The notes under the pieces are model-generated. The model was given only the letters and a program-made list of their open reading frames with translations. It had not been told where the DNA came from and searched no databases. A stretch of DNA of 64,000 nt, taken from positions 32,050 through 96,049 of the forward strand of contig NZ_JACVDA010000004.1 in the NCBI RefSeq assembly GCF_016552165.1, written 5' to 3'. Position 1 is the stretch's first letter, and each line of letters begins with the position of its first letter. The stretch is from Parvimonas parva (GTDB lineage Bacteria > Bacillota > Clostridia > Tissierellales > Peptoniphilaceae). This document shows, in pieces, positions 17,803 through 25,927 of the stretch. The translations under genes and the position numbers were made by a program.

Positions 17803-19487
17803 TAGCAAACACCTCCCACCGCAAGTTTTGGCATATTCATTTCTAAGGCTTCGCCATAAGCTCTGCCTATGGTAAATACTTTCACCTTATTTTCATCTGA
17901 AGCCTTAAACTCGCATTTTTCACTGTCTAAAATTGCCTGCATTAGATTTACTGTATCCATATTATTAAAGACAAAGTTTATGGCGTTATCTTCGCCAATC
18001 TCTATGCGGTCAATGAAAGACACCAAGGATAATCTATTCAGCGTACCCTCTTCTACATTAGGAATAATATCGGAAACAAAACTACCCTTATCTTTAATTT
18101 TTTCTTTTAATTCTTCTATCGTTTTTTGCTTTGTAATAATCTGTTTCTCAATCTCCCTAATCTTAAGAAGATAATTTTTTCTAAATCTCTCAAACTCTTC
18201 TGTGGTAATAAGCTCTTCTTCCAGGTCCATATAAAGAGAGCCTCTAAGCCTTTCATACTTTTTCTTTTCCGCATTTAAGGAGTCGAAATCAGCCTTGATT
18301 GTGAGCTTAGAAATATCAATCTTACTTACCTTTTTAAGAAGCTCATTATATTTTGAAAGATAATCATTAAGAGCATGAATGGTAGCACCTATTACATAAT
18401 CTTCTTTAACGCTATGCCTTGTGCATTCGCCCTTGATGTTATATTCGGAGCATATATAAAAGATGTTGTAGCCGTCTTTTGACTTGACCTTTCGTCTAAT
18501 CATCGGGCTGCCGCAATCTTTACAGTAAAGCATTCCAGACAGAATACTCGGATTTTCTTTTGAAGCTTTTACATCTCGAAGCAGCATTTTATTTGCCAGT
18601 GCAAATACGGATTTGGAAACAATGCTTTCGTGAGCATTTTCTATTATGATCCAGTCATCCTTTGCTACATCGACTTCTCTTTTGGATTTGTAATTGAGCT
18701 TTGCCGTCTTGCCTTGTTCTAAAACGCCAATATATACCTTATTGGTGATGACCCTGTTGACCATCTTAGCATCCCACTTGGCATCTTTTACGATAAAGCC
18801 CGTGTTAAAGTTATCGCCTTTATTCTCCTTGTGCCTGGACGGTGTAACCGTACCTATGCTGTTTAGAAAATCAGCGATTGCTTTTGAGGAATATCCCTCA
18901 ATTTTCATATCAAAAATACGGCTGACAATATGAGAAACCTCCGTGTCAACCACAAGCTTATGCTTATTCTTACTGTCTTTCTTATAACCGAATGGAGCGA
19001 AAGAGCCGATAAATTCTCCGTTTTTCCTTTTGACCTCCTTAGATGATTTTACTTTCATAGAAATATCACGGCAGTAACTGTCGTTGATAAAATTTCTAAT
19101 AGGAAGTATCAGGTGGGTATCGCTCACATCAGCGTTGTCGCTGTCGTAATTATCATTTACGGAAATAAAGCGTACACCTTTTTCGGGAAATATCTTTTGT
19201 AAGTATTTGCCGGACTCGATATAATCTCTACCGAAACGGGATAAGTCTTTTACGATAATTATCTTAAACTTACCTGCGTTTAAGTCTTCAATCATATTCT
19301 TGAAGTTCGGTCTGTCAAAATTAGAACCGCTAAAGCCGTCATCTACATATTCATTAGATATGGTAATGCCGTTTTCCTTAGCGTAAGACTTGATGATTTG
19401 TCTTTGATTTGAAATAGAATTACTTTCTGAAATATCCCCGTCTTCTCTTGAAAGACGAAGATACATACAAGCGATATTATTGTTCAT
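17802..19487 (-). CDS. Large serine recombinase 3
   Basis: 561-residue serine recombinase and first gene of the three-gene recombinase operon. Catalytic serine in 'YLRLSREDG' near residue 12; 'DDGFSGSNFDRPNF' and 'VKDLSRFGRDY' blocks; zinc ribbon 'YCKDCGSPMIRR' ... 'YICSEYNIKGEC' near residues 320-360; C-terminal coiled coil. The ATG at 19487 has an AGGAGGG box and a recognisable promoter lies at 19552-19580. Three adjacent recombinases suggest that more than one is needed for excision and integration, as with the ccr genes of SCC elements, though that comparison is only by analogy. Confidence 0.94.
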   Translation of the reverse strand: MNNNIACMYLRLSREDGDISESNSISNQRQIIKSYAKENGITISNEYVDDGFSGSNFDRPNFKNMIEDLNAGKFKIIIVKDLSRFGRDYIESGKYLQKIFPEKGVRFISVNDNYDSDNADVSDTHLILPIRNFINDSYCRDISMKVKSSKEVKRKNGEFIGSFAPFGYKKDSKNKHKLVVDTEVSHIVSRIFDMKIEGYSSKAIADFLNSIGTVTPSRHKENKGDNFNTGFIVKDAKWDAKMVNRVITNKVYIGVLEQGKTAKLNYKSKREVDVAKDDWIIIENAHESIVSKSVFALANKMLLRDVKASKENPSILSGMLYCKDCGSPMIRRKVKSKDGYNIFYICSEYNIKGECTRHSVKEDYVIGATIHALNDYLSKYNELLKKVSKIDISKLTIKADFDSLNAEKKKYERLRGSLYMDLEEELITTEEFERFRKNYLLKIREIEKQIITKQKTIEELKEKIKDKGSFVSDIIPNVEEGTLNRLSLVSFIDRIEIGEDNAINFVFNNMDTVNLMQAILDSEKCEFKASDENKVKVFTIGRAYGEALEMNMPKLAVGGVC

Positions 19488-19551
19488 AAGAACCCTCCTA
19501 AAATTTTATTTTGGCAAATAGTCATTTAGGAAGATTGCTTCTACCGCTTAT

Positions 19552-19580
19552 ATTGTACCGCACCTGGATTTTTATGTCAG
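19552..19580 (-). promoter_or_regulatory. Promoter of the recombinase operon
   Basis: Minus strand CTGACA (19580-19575), 17 bases, TACAAT (19557-19552), 65 bases upstream of the first recombinase start. It begins right after the stop of the small upstream ORF. Confidence 0.6.
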
Positions 19581-19582
19581 CC

Positions 19583-19738
19583 CTATAGTTTTATGACCGA
19601 CCTTAAAAGGTGCATTTCAATAATATCCAGCAAATCAAGCTTTTCGCTCTTGCTGCTTGAGTAGGTTATCTTCTTCTCATAATTTTTCTCTATTTGCTTT
19701 TTATCTTCATTTTTCTTGTTTTCATTTTTCATGATCAT
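19583..19738 (-). CDS. Small charged hypothetical protein upstream of recombinases
   Basis: 51-residue product from ATG 19738 (or 49 from ATG 19732). The first part is very rich in Lys, Glu and Asn; the end ('DLLDIIEMHLLRSVIKL') is an amphipathic helix. I do not recognise a family. The start overlaps the stop of a 20-codon leader ORF as ATGA, so translation looks coupled. Being just upstream of the recombinase promoter and on the same strand, it could be a directionality or regulatory factor, but this is a guess from position. Confidence 0.4.
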   Translation of the reverse strand: MIMKNENKKNEDKKQIEKNYEKKITYSSSKSEKLDLLDIIEMHLLRSVIKL

Positions 19739-19797
19739 AACCTCGCATTTAATCGAATATAAGTTTTTTGACATTGGTAGGTGCTTGGCAGCAACAT
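19735..19797 (-). CDS. 20-codon leader ORF
   Basis: Short frame MLLPSTYQCQKTYIRLNARL with an excellent ribosome binding site (GGAGGTGAG, 6 bases before ATG 19797). Its TGA stop overlaps the ATG of the next small gene. It may be a leader peptide that couples or attenuates the downstream genes. Confidence 0.35.
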   Translation of the reverse strand: MLLPSTYQCQKTYIRLNARL

Positions 19798-20189
19798 AGG
19801 AATCTCACCTCCGCCTCTTATTCCAGACGAGCCGGCTTAAACTATTGAAGTATCATTATCACTACTTGTTTCAACGAACAGATTGCCACATCTGTTTTTA
19901 TGTATTCTTATTTATCGCTCGCTTTCTTGTTTCCTTGATTTATCAGTATTCATAAAACCAAAATTTCTTTCAGCAGAAAGGTCATGGCGTAAGTCATAAT
20001 TCTCCACAAGTAGATAAAGTCCTACCTTGGTCTATTCAGTTGTCAAAGAGCAATATTTGAAAGGGATTGTTTTCTTTACATTTTCCTATTTGCCATAAGC
20101 AGGCACATCTCTTACTCAAGAAAGTAAAGGAGGTCAAACTCCCCTTCACTTTACATAAGGAAAATTTGACCCCTTTGGTTACCAAAGTT
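19798..20189 (-). other. 392-base gap: boxA-like sequence and short open frame
   Basis: No standard-length gene here. On the minus strand TGCTCTTTGACAACTG (around 20037-20052) resembles the boxA antitermination element of rRNA leaders. A 39-codon open stretch follows (20031-19912, ending 'DKSRKQESER' and stop), with only a GTG at 20007 as start. An imperfect inverted repeat (about 20121-20155) lies between it and the sigma-like gene. Confidence 0.35.
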
Positions 20190-20600
20190 TTAAAGTTCTT
20201 CGATAAATTTTTTCAACTTTTCAAGAATTTTGTTTCTTCTTTTGATTAAAGCCGGATGTGTAATACTTTTGAGCTTTGCCACTGAACGAACCGTTTCATC
20301 ATTGAAATACAGTCTTTCGATAATATCTCTTTCTTCTGCATTAAGTCTTGATATAGCACTTCTGACTGCTTCAATCATCATCTGTGTTTCAACAATCTTT
20401 TCTACATCAACACTTTCATCAACAATATTATCTACAAAATGTCCATCATGATCCATTGAAGAAAAAAAGAGCAAGTGGTTTTTCTTGTCCACCTGCTCTA
20501 AATACTTTTCGTGTTCTTTTTCTCGCCAGTAGACTTTATATATCTGCTCGCTGACTTTAACCTTTTGCCCGTTTACATAAAGGTAATATTCTTTTGGCAT
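20190..20600 (-). CDS. Sigma-70 region 4-like regulator of the ICE
   Basis: 136-residue protein whose C-terminal half resembles sigma factor region 4: 'LNAEERDIIERLYF' leads into a helix-turn-helix ('TVRSVAKLKSITHPALIKRR'). Proteins of this kind are standard in Tn916/Tn1549-like elements next to excision functions. The ATG at 20600 is preferred because it has a GGAGGA box 8 bases upstream; the frame stays open 20 codons further but through a hairpin. The N-terminal part ('YYLYVNGQKVKVSEQIYKVYW') is also typical of these element-borne proteins. It probably controls the recombinase or transfer genes; the target promoters are unknown. Confidence 0.8.
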   Translation of the reverse strand: MPKEYYLYVNGQKVKVSEQIYKVYWREKEHEKYLEQVDKKNHLLFFSSMDHDGHFVDNIVDESVDVEKIVETQMMIEAVRSAISRLNAEERDIIERLYFNDETVRSVAKLKSITHPALIKRRNKILEKLKKFIEEL

Positions 20601-20620
20601 TTTATTTCCTCCATTTCTTT

Positions 20621-20640
20621 TTGTCTGCGTTTTTAGACAA
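20621..20640. repeat. Inverted repeat TTGTCT/AGACAA
   Basis: TTGTCT (20621-20626) and AGACAA (20635-20640) with a T-rich loop; nearly the same arms and loop as 14598-14615 at the ICE left end. It lies just upstream of the sigma-like gene. Confidence 0.5.
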
Positions 20641-20679
20641 AAAAAGGAGGACTTCTGCACATAGGCATAATAAGTCCTC
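20639..20679 (-). terminator. Terminator after the MATE/ABC operon
   Basis: GAGGACTT (20647-20654) pairs perfectly with AAGTCCTC (20672-20679), followed on the minus strand by seven U residues (20645-20639). Confidence 0.75.
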
Positions 20680-20744
20680 TGAAATGAAAGAAACTTTCTC
20701 TTTCTCTATATTTTAAATTTGATTGTTTATGATAATTACCAGTA

Positions 20745-20798
20745 TCAAAAAGGGCTATTGTTTTTTTCTATATGAATAACCGACCCTACATAACACAT
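20745..20798 (-). CDS. 17-codon ORF with strong ribosome binding site
   Basis: Frame MCYVGSVIHIEKNNSPF from ATG 20798, with GGAGGT 7 bases upstream. A 14-codon frame (20857-20813, MRIFKGEVKEKWIK) lies before it and overlaps the MATE stop codon as TAATG. Both could be real micro-proteins or relics; no family recognised. Confidence 0.25.
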   Translation of the reverse strand: MCYVGSVIHIEKNNSPF

Positions 20799-20856
20799 AG
20801 TAATTACCTCCACTATTTAATCCATTTTTCTTTTACCTCACCTTTAAAAATACGCA

Positions 20857-22218
20857 TTAAATCACTCCTACTTTTTCAGAATTCTTTTTTCTACTTATCG
20901 TTCTATGCACACTTATGGCAAATGGTATTGTTATAAGCGTTGTTATGAAATCCGAAACGGCTTGAGCGTATATAACACCGTTTAATCCGATAAACTGGGG
21001 CAAAACCAGAATTATAGGAATAAATACGATTCCTTGTCTACAAATATTCAAAAAGCCTCCCTCAAGGGCTTTGCCCATTGAAAGATACAATGTAGAGTAA
21101 GTAAATTGAAATCCAAATGTAACAAACATTATTACACCTGCCCTTAATGCAGGAACCGCAATTTTTAGAACATCATCACCAGTTCCGAATATTGATAATA
21201 TACTTGGTGCAAAAATATAAATAATAGCAGTCCAAGCTACACAAAAAATGTTAGTCCATTTTATACAGCATTTAATTGCCTCATCTAATCTTGTATAATT
21301 TTTCGCTCCGTAATTAAAACCTGCTAACGGTTGTAATCCTTTCATATATCCAAATACTACATTTGTTCCTAATGTAACAATTCTGAGAACTATTCCCATA
21401 GCCGCAATTGCTTCTTCTCCATATAATGATGCAGACGAAGATATTTTACTGATAGATATACTTGAAAACACCTGTAGTAGAAACATAGAAATTCCTACTT
21501 TTAGAATTTCTTTATAGATACCGGATGTAGGCTTAAAATTAATTAGTCTTATTTCAAGAAAACTTTTCCCTCCTTTGAAATAAAACAGATACATTAAACC
21601 TGTTACCAATTGGGAAATTAAAGTTGCAATAGCAGCTCCTTTTACACCTAAATCAAACTTATAAATAAAAACTGGATCTAAAATCATATTAAGTACGGAG
21701 CCTACAATCATTGCTTTCAAAGAAACTTTAGCCGCTCCTTGTGATACTGCTATATTTCCTGAAGTTACATTTATTGTGCTAAATATTGCACTTGCGATAA
21801 ATATACCAGCATATATCTTTGCCATATCCATAATCGAAGGAATAGCACCCATGAATTTTAGAACTTCAGTTAAGAACAGAAATAAAAGCACTCCTACTGT
21901 CAAACCGATAACAGCACTTGAAAACATTGACACTGTTGCGACAGTATCTGCTTCTTTCTTATTTTTTCCTCCTAACAAACGAGAAATATATGAACCTGCT
22001 CCCGCACCAAAAGTTAAACCTATTCCGGAAAATATTAATGAAATAGGAAATGCAACGGATACAGCAGCAACTGCTTGTTTTCCCAAACCAGATACAAAAT
22101 ATGTATCCACGACATTATATAATGCCATCACCAACATACTTATAACCATTGGCATTCCAAGTTTAAAGAGTGCCTTTGTTATATTTTCTTCGCTCATAAT
22201 TTTTACTTTATCGTTCAC
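20857..22218 (-). CDS. MATE family efflux transporter
   Basis: 453-residue membrane protein with the twelve-helix MATE layout in two halves; N-terminal 'LFKLGMPMVISMLVMALYNVVDTYFVSG' region is diagnostic (only part of it need be read: 'MALYNVVDTYFV'). It exports small molecules using a Na or H gradient. The GTG at 22218 has GGGAG 7 bases upstream and is preferred to the ATG seven codons on. It is the last of three co-oriented transport genes (gap 15 bases to the ABC gene) divergent from an araC-type regulator, so it may export the ligand, or a toxic by-product, handled by the ABC pair. Confidence 0.92.
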   Translation of the reverse strand: MNDKVKIMSEENITKALFKLGMPMVISMLVMALYNVVDTYFVSGLGKQAVAAVSVAFPISLIFSGIGLTFGAGAGSYISRLLGGKNKKEADTVATVSMFSSAVIGLTVGVLLFLFLTEVLKFMGAIPSIMDMAKIYAGIFIASAIFSTINVTSGNIAVSQGAAKVSLKAMIVGSVLNMILDPVFIYKFDLGVKGAAIATLISQLVTGLMYLFYFKGGKSFLEIRLINFKPTSGIYKEILKVGISMFLLQVFSSISISKISSSASLYGEEAIAAMGIVLRIVTLGTNVVFGYMKGLQPLAGFNYGAKNYTRLDEAIKCCIKWTNIFCVAWTAIIYIFAPSILSIFGTGDDVLKIAVPALRAGVIMFVTFGFQFTYSTLYLSMGKALEGGFLNICRQGIVFIPIILVLPQFIGLNGVIYAQAVSDFITTLITIPFAISVHRTISRKKNSEKVGVI

Positions 22219-22233
22219 TTTATACTCCCTTCA

Positions 22234-23952
22234 TCAGTCTTTTTTCGATTCTATTTGTTTTGTTATCATCTTGTAATAATGACCCTTTTTCTCAAATAAT
22301 TCTGCATGATTTCCAATCTCTTCTATTTTTCCTTTATTCAGCAAAATGATTTGATCTGCATTTTTTATCGTATGAAGTCTGTGTGCAATAACAAACACTG
22401 TTTTTCCTTTTATTAAATGCTCAAAGGCTTTGTTAATCTTCATTTCATTATCCGCATCTAATGATGCTGTGAATTCATCTAATAGTAATATTGGAGCATT
22501 TTTCAAAATAGCTCTGGCAATACTAATTCTTTGCTTTTCACCTCCAGAAAGAGATGTTCCTCCTTCAGCGACTTTCGTATTATAGCTCTCCGGCAATGAA
22601 GTGATAAAATCATGACAACAAGCTATTTTTGAAGCCTCTATTACATCGTCATAACTTGCATTCGGATTTCCTATCAGAATATTGTTAAATATAGTATCTG
22701 ATAGCAAAATATTTTCTTGGAACACAGCTCCAACTGAAGCTAATAAACTATCAGGATTGATATTTTTAATATTCTTATTGCCAATTAAAATTTCTCCATT
22801 TGTTACATCCCAAAATCTTGCAACTAAATTCATTATTGTACTTTTCCCTGCCCCAGATTCTCCAATTAGAGCTGTTACACTTCCCTCATTTGCCGTAAAA
22901 CTTATATTATGCAATACCTCTTTATTATCATCGTATGAGAAATAAACATCTTTAAATTCCACAGAATAACTACATATTTCATCTTCCTTATTATCGAAAT
23001 CAAATGTTTTATACTTCATAACTTCATCCAAATTATTGGAAGCAATTTTCAGGTTTTTTAGCATAATATAGTATCTTTCAAATGAGCTTAAAATCCCTGA
23101 CAAAGCAATTCCCATAACCATGAAAGCGATAAGTGATTCTCCTTTAAAATCTCCTTCTAAAAACAAATAGCCCCCACCCAACAGAGTCATTGGGATTATG
23201 AAATTCACTAATGAAGCATATAGTGCTGTTGGTAGTGCCAACTTCATTTCAGTGCTAATGCCATTTTTTCTCACTAAATCCATATTGTTTTTTAATCTCT
23301 CGAAATTTGATGCCTGCATATTATATGCTCTGAAAACCTTAATACCGCCTATATATTCCAATACAGTGGAAATCATAGTTTCATTTATCCTTCGTTTATC
23401 TATCTCCAGTATTTTGGCTGTTTTTTCTCCAAAGATTAAGATAGGAATGGAAAGAAAAATCACAAAGCATTCTGCAAGAGCCAGTTTATAATTGATAAAA
23501 AATGTACCAATTATCAGAAATATACACATCGTTGCCATTTTTATTAAGAATGGCAATGTGTGTGAAAGCAATCCTTCAAAACTTGTCAAATCATTTGTTA
23601 AAGTATTGATTAAATATCCTTTGCTATTTTTATTAAAGTATCCTAAACTTAATTTTCTAAAATGATTAGCTAATTTAATTCTCAATTCCCCTGTAATCTC
23701 AAAAGAATTTTCAAAAGACATTAAGTAACTTTTTCTATATGCTAAAATTCTCAGTATCACAGCCGCCAGACATACAACAGTATATTTGACTACGCCGTTC
23801 ATATTTAATGTCCCGTTGAAAATATCAATAATCGTCAAATACAAAATAAAATATGTCACCATACTTCCTAAGCTGTCTAAGCACATAAGAAATATAGGGA
23901 AATACAGTTTTCCAAAATTTTTTCCTATCAATTTTTTTATATCTTTAACCAT
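22234..23952 (-). CDS. ABC transporter, fused membrane and ATPase half-transporter (second of pair)
   Basis: 572 residues from ATG 23952 (GGGGGG box upstream). An N-terminal six-helix exporter-fold domain (about 1-310) precedes the nucleotide-binding domain: Walker A 'GESGAGKST', signature 'LSGGEKQR', Walker B 'LLLDEFTASLD'. It starts 10 bases after the stop of a similar gene, so the two should form a heterodimer. Exporter-fold pairs next to an AraC regulator are seen for YbtP/YbtQ, which import iron-siderophore complexes. Import of a metal chelate is a reasonable inference; drug or peptide export is the alternative. Confidence 0.92.
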   Translation of the reverse strand: MVKDIKKLIGKNFGKLYFPIFLMCLDSLGSMVTYFILYLTIIDIFNGTLNMNGVVKYTVVCLAAVILRILAYRKSYLMSFENSFEITGELRIKLANHFRKLSLGYFNKNSKGYLINTLTNDLTSFEGLLSHTLPFLIKMATMCIFLIIGTFFINYKLALAECFVIFLSIPILIFGEKTAKILEIDKRRINETMISTVLEYIGGIKVFRAYNMQASNFERLKNNMDLVRKNGISTEMKLALPTALYASLVNFIIPMTLLGGGYLFLEGDFKGESLIAFMVMGIALSGILSSFERYYIMLKNLKIASNNLDEVMKYKTFDFDNKEDEICSYSVEFKDVYFSYDDNKEVLHNISFTANEGSVTALIGESGAGKSTIMNLVARFWDVTNGEILIGNKNIKNINPDSLLASVGAVFQENILLSDTIFNNILIGNPNASYDDVIEASKIACCHDFITSLPESYNTKVAEGGTSLSGGEKQRISIARAILKNAPILLLDEFTASLDADNEMKINKAFEHLIKGKTVFVIAHRLHTIKNADQIILLNKGKIEEIGNHAELFEKKGHYYKMITKQIESKKD

Positions 23953-23962
23953 ACTATCCCCC

Positions 23963-25696
23963 CTACTCAACATAATTTTGTATATAAATATTCCACATAT
24001 CTGCATAATGCCCGCCTAAATCAATAAGCTCATTATGTGCCCCTTGTTCAACAATTTTCCCTTTTTCAAAAACCACAATTTTATCAGCATTCTTTATTGT
24101 GTGCAGTCTGTGAGCAATCATAATCACTGTTTTATTCTTTAATAAGTTCTCTAATGCAATTTGAATCTTATGTTCATTTTCAATATCGGAATAAGATGTC
24201 GCTTCATCAAAAATAATAATCGGGGCATCCTTTAAGATCGCTCTTGCAATGCTGATTCTCTGCTTTTGACCTCCAGATAATTTAAAGCCTTTATCACCAA
24301 TTTTAGTTTTATATCCATCAGGCAAGCCAGAAATAAAATCATGTATTTGAGCATTTTTGGCAGCATAATATACTTCTTCTTCATTGACATTTAAGCCCAT
24401 TCTGATATTTTCAAATAATGTATCCTCCATAATAAAGACATCTTGAAAAACAAAAGAAATTGATGCCATAAGCGAGTCCGTACTTAACTCATTAATTGGA
24501 ATACCGGATATTCTAATTTCGCCACTGTCAACATTCCAATACCTTCCTATCAGTGTTGCAGCAGTCGTTTTACCTGCTCCCGATTCACCAACAAATGCAG
24601 TAAATGATTTAGGCTCTATCTTCATTGAAATATTTTTCAATACAAGGTTGTTTTCATCATATCCAAAATTCACATTTTCAAATTCTATTTCTAACGATTC
24701 TGATTTAACCCTTTTTTCGCCGTTTTTTTCAACAGGAGCAGAAAATAATTTCTTTATATTTACAAGCCCGCTATTTAGCTCTATTCTTCCCATAGCGATA
24801 TTGAACAAATTAAAAAATGTTCTATAAAAACACATCGTCAATAACATAAATACAAGTAATTCTTGTGATGAAATCAATTTATTTAAATATAAATAGCCTC
24901 CAATAGGTAAAGTAAATAGCACTCCTGAATCTAAGATTACAATCGTGAATGCGAGTGGATAACAAGAGCATTTAGCCATATCTTTAAGACATTTAGTATA
25001 TTTTTTTGATGATTTGCTTAAGCTGACAAACTTATCTGCTGTCAGTCCAAACATTTTTATTATGGACATACAGTTCACATATTCATTCGTTACTCCCATC
25101 ACCTCCGAAAATGTATTGGTATACTTCATTGTTAAATCTGGATATTTTCTCATCATGAATGTAGGTAAAAAAACACCCACAATAACGGGTATTATCATAA
25201 CCAATGTCATCCAAATGTTTATACGAAACATTAATACAATCGCTATAACAGGAATTACTATTGCCTGAATTATCTCAACTAAATTATGTGCTATAAAGAC
25301 CTCAAGTTTTTCTATATCGTCAAATAACGCTGCTTTTAATTCTCCTGTTGATTTATTGTTGAAAAACCCCAAATTTACTTTTGATAGATATTCCAAAGCT
25401 TCCATTTTTAAACGGTGCATAATGTTGTAGGCTGCGACATGAGTACATATCATTGTTGCCGACATCAAAATATTTTGTAAGATGGTCGATATAACCATAA
25501 CCAATGACCACATCAATACTGTATGAATGTTTAGAGTCTTACCTATTAAAGATAAAATCATCTGATACAAAATAACATAGGGGGTAAATGATAAAACTCC
25601 ACTGAATATCCCTAACAATACACCTATAAAAATTTTGACTTTTTCATATTTCAACAATGAAAATATACTTATGTTTTTTTCATCAAGTCTTTCCAT
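23963..25696 (-). CDS. ABC transporter, fused membrane and ATPase half-transporter (first of pair)
   Basis: 577 residues; six-helix membrane domain (about 20-310), then Walker A 'GESGAGKTT', signature 'LSGGQKQR', Walker B 'IIFDEATSYSD'. The D-loop reads 'SYSDIENE' instead of the usual 'SALD', a variant seen in YbtPQ-like subfamilies (from memory). ATG at 25696 with a GAGGTGA box. It is the first gene of the ABC-ABC-MATE operon, which diverges from the AraC-type regulator; the shared 230-base region holds the 21-bp-spaced repeats. Confidence 0.92.
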   Translation of the reverse strand: MERLDEKNISIFSLLKYEKVKIFIGVLLGIFSGVLSFTPYVILYQMILSLIGKTLNIHTVLMWSLVMVISTILQNILMSATMICTHVAAYNIMHRLKMEALEYLSKVNLGFFNNKSTGELKAALFDDIEKLEVFIAHNLVEIIQAIVIPVIAIVLMFRINIWMTLVMIIPVIVGVFLPTFMMRKYPDLTMKYTNTFSEVMGVTNEYVNCMSIIKMFGLTADKFVSLSKSSKKYTKCLKDMAKCSCYPLAFTIVILDSGVLFTLPIGGYLYLNKLISSQELLVFMLLTMCFYRTFFNLFNIAMGRIELNSGLVNIKKLFSAPVEKNGEKRVKSESLEIEFENVNFGYDENNLVLKNISMKIEPKSFTAFVGESGAGKTTAATLIGRYWNVDSGEIRISGIPINELSTDSLMASISFVFQDVFIMEDTLFENIRMGLNVNEEEVYYAAKNAQIHDFISGLPDGYKTKIGDKGFKLSGGQKQRISIARAILKDAPIIIFDEATSYSDIENEHKIQIALENLLKNKTVIMIAHRLHTIKNADKIVVFEKGKIVEQGAHNELIDLGGHYADMWNIYIQNYVE

Positions 25697-25853
25697 GTTC
25701 TCTCACCTCTTTATCGTTTATTATCACTAATAGGGTATGATAAAGGAAAAAATAAATCAACATATTGCATTTCATAAATAATCCAGTCTAAATATTGATG
25801 TAACCCCTTTATTTAAGCCATTTTTATCGTTTTTTTCGTTTAATAATTAAAAA

Positions 25854-25889
25854 TATCGTGATATAAATTTGGTTGATTATGATATTAAA
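25854..25889. promoter_or_regulatory. Pair of direct repeats spaced 21 bp upstream of araC-type gene
   Basis: TATCGTGATAT at 25854 and GATTATGATAT at 25875 (7 of 11 bases identical at the second half and same flanking TAAA/TTAAA). 21 bp equals two helical turns, the usual spacing of AraC half-sites. The second copy covers the -35 box of the regulator promoter. Confidence 0.55.
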
Positions 25890-25901
25890 TTATGGTAGAA
25901 T
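25873..25901 (+). promoter_or_regulatory. Promoter of araC-type regulator
   Basis: TTGATT (25873-25878), 17 bases, TAGAAT (25896-25901), 27 bases before the start codon; overlaps the second 21-bp repeat, which suggests autoregulation. Confidence 0.55.
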
Positions 25902-25927
25902 GATATAATGATAAGGAGGTATGTTTC

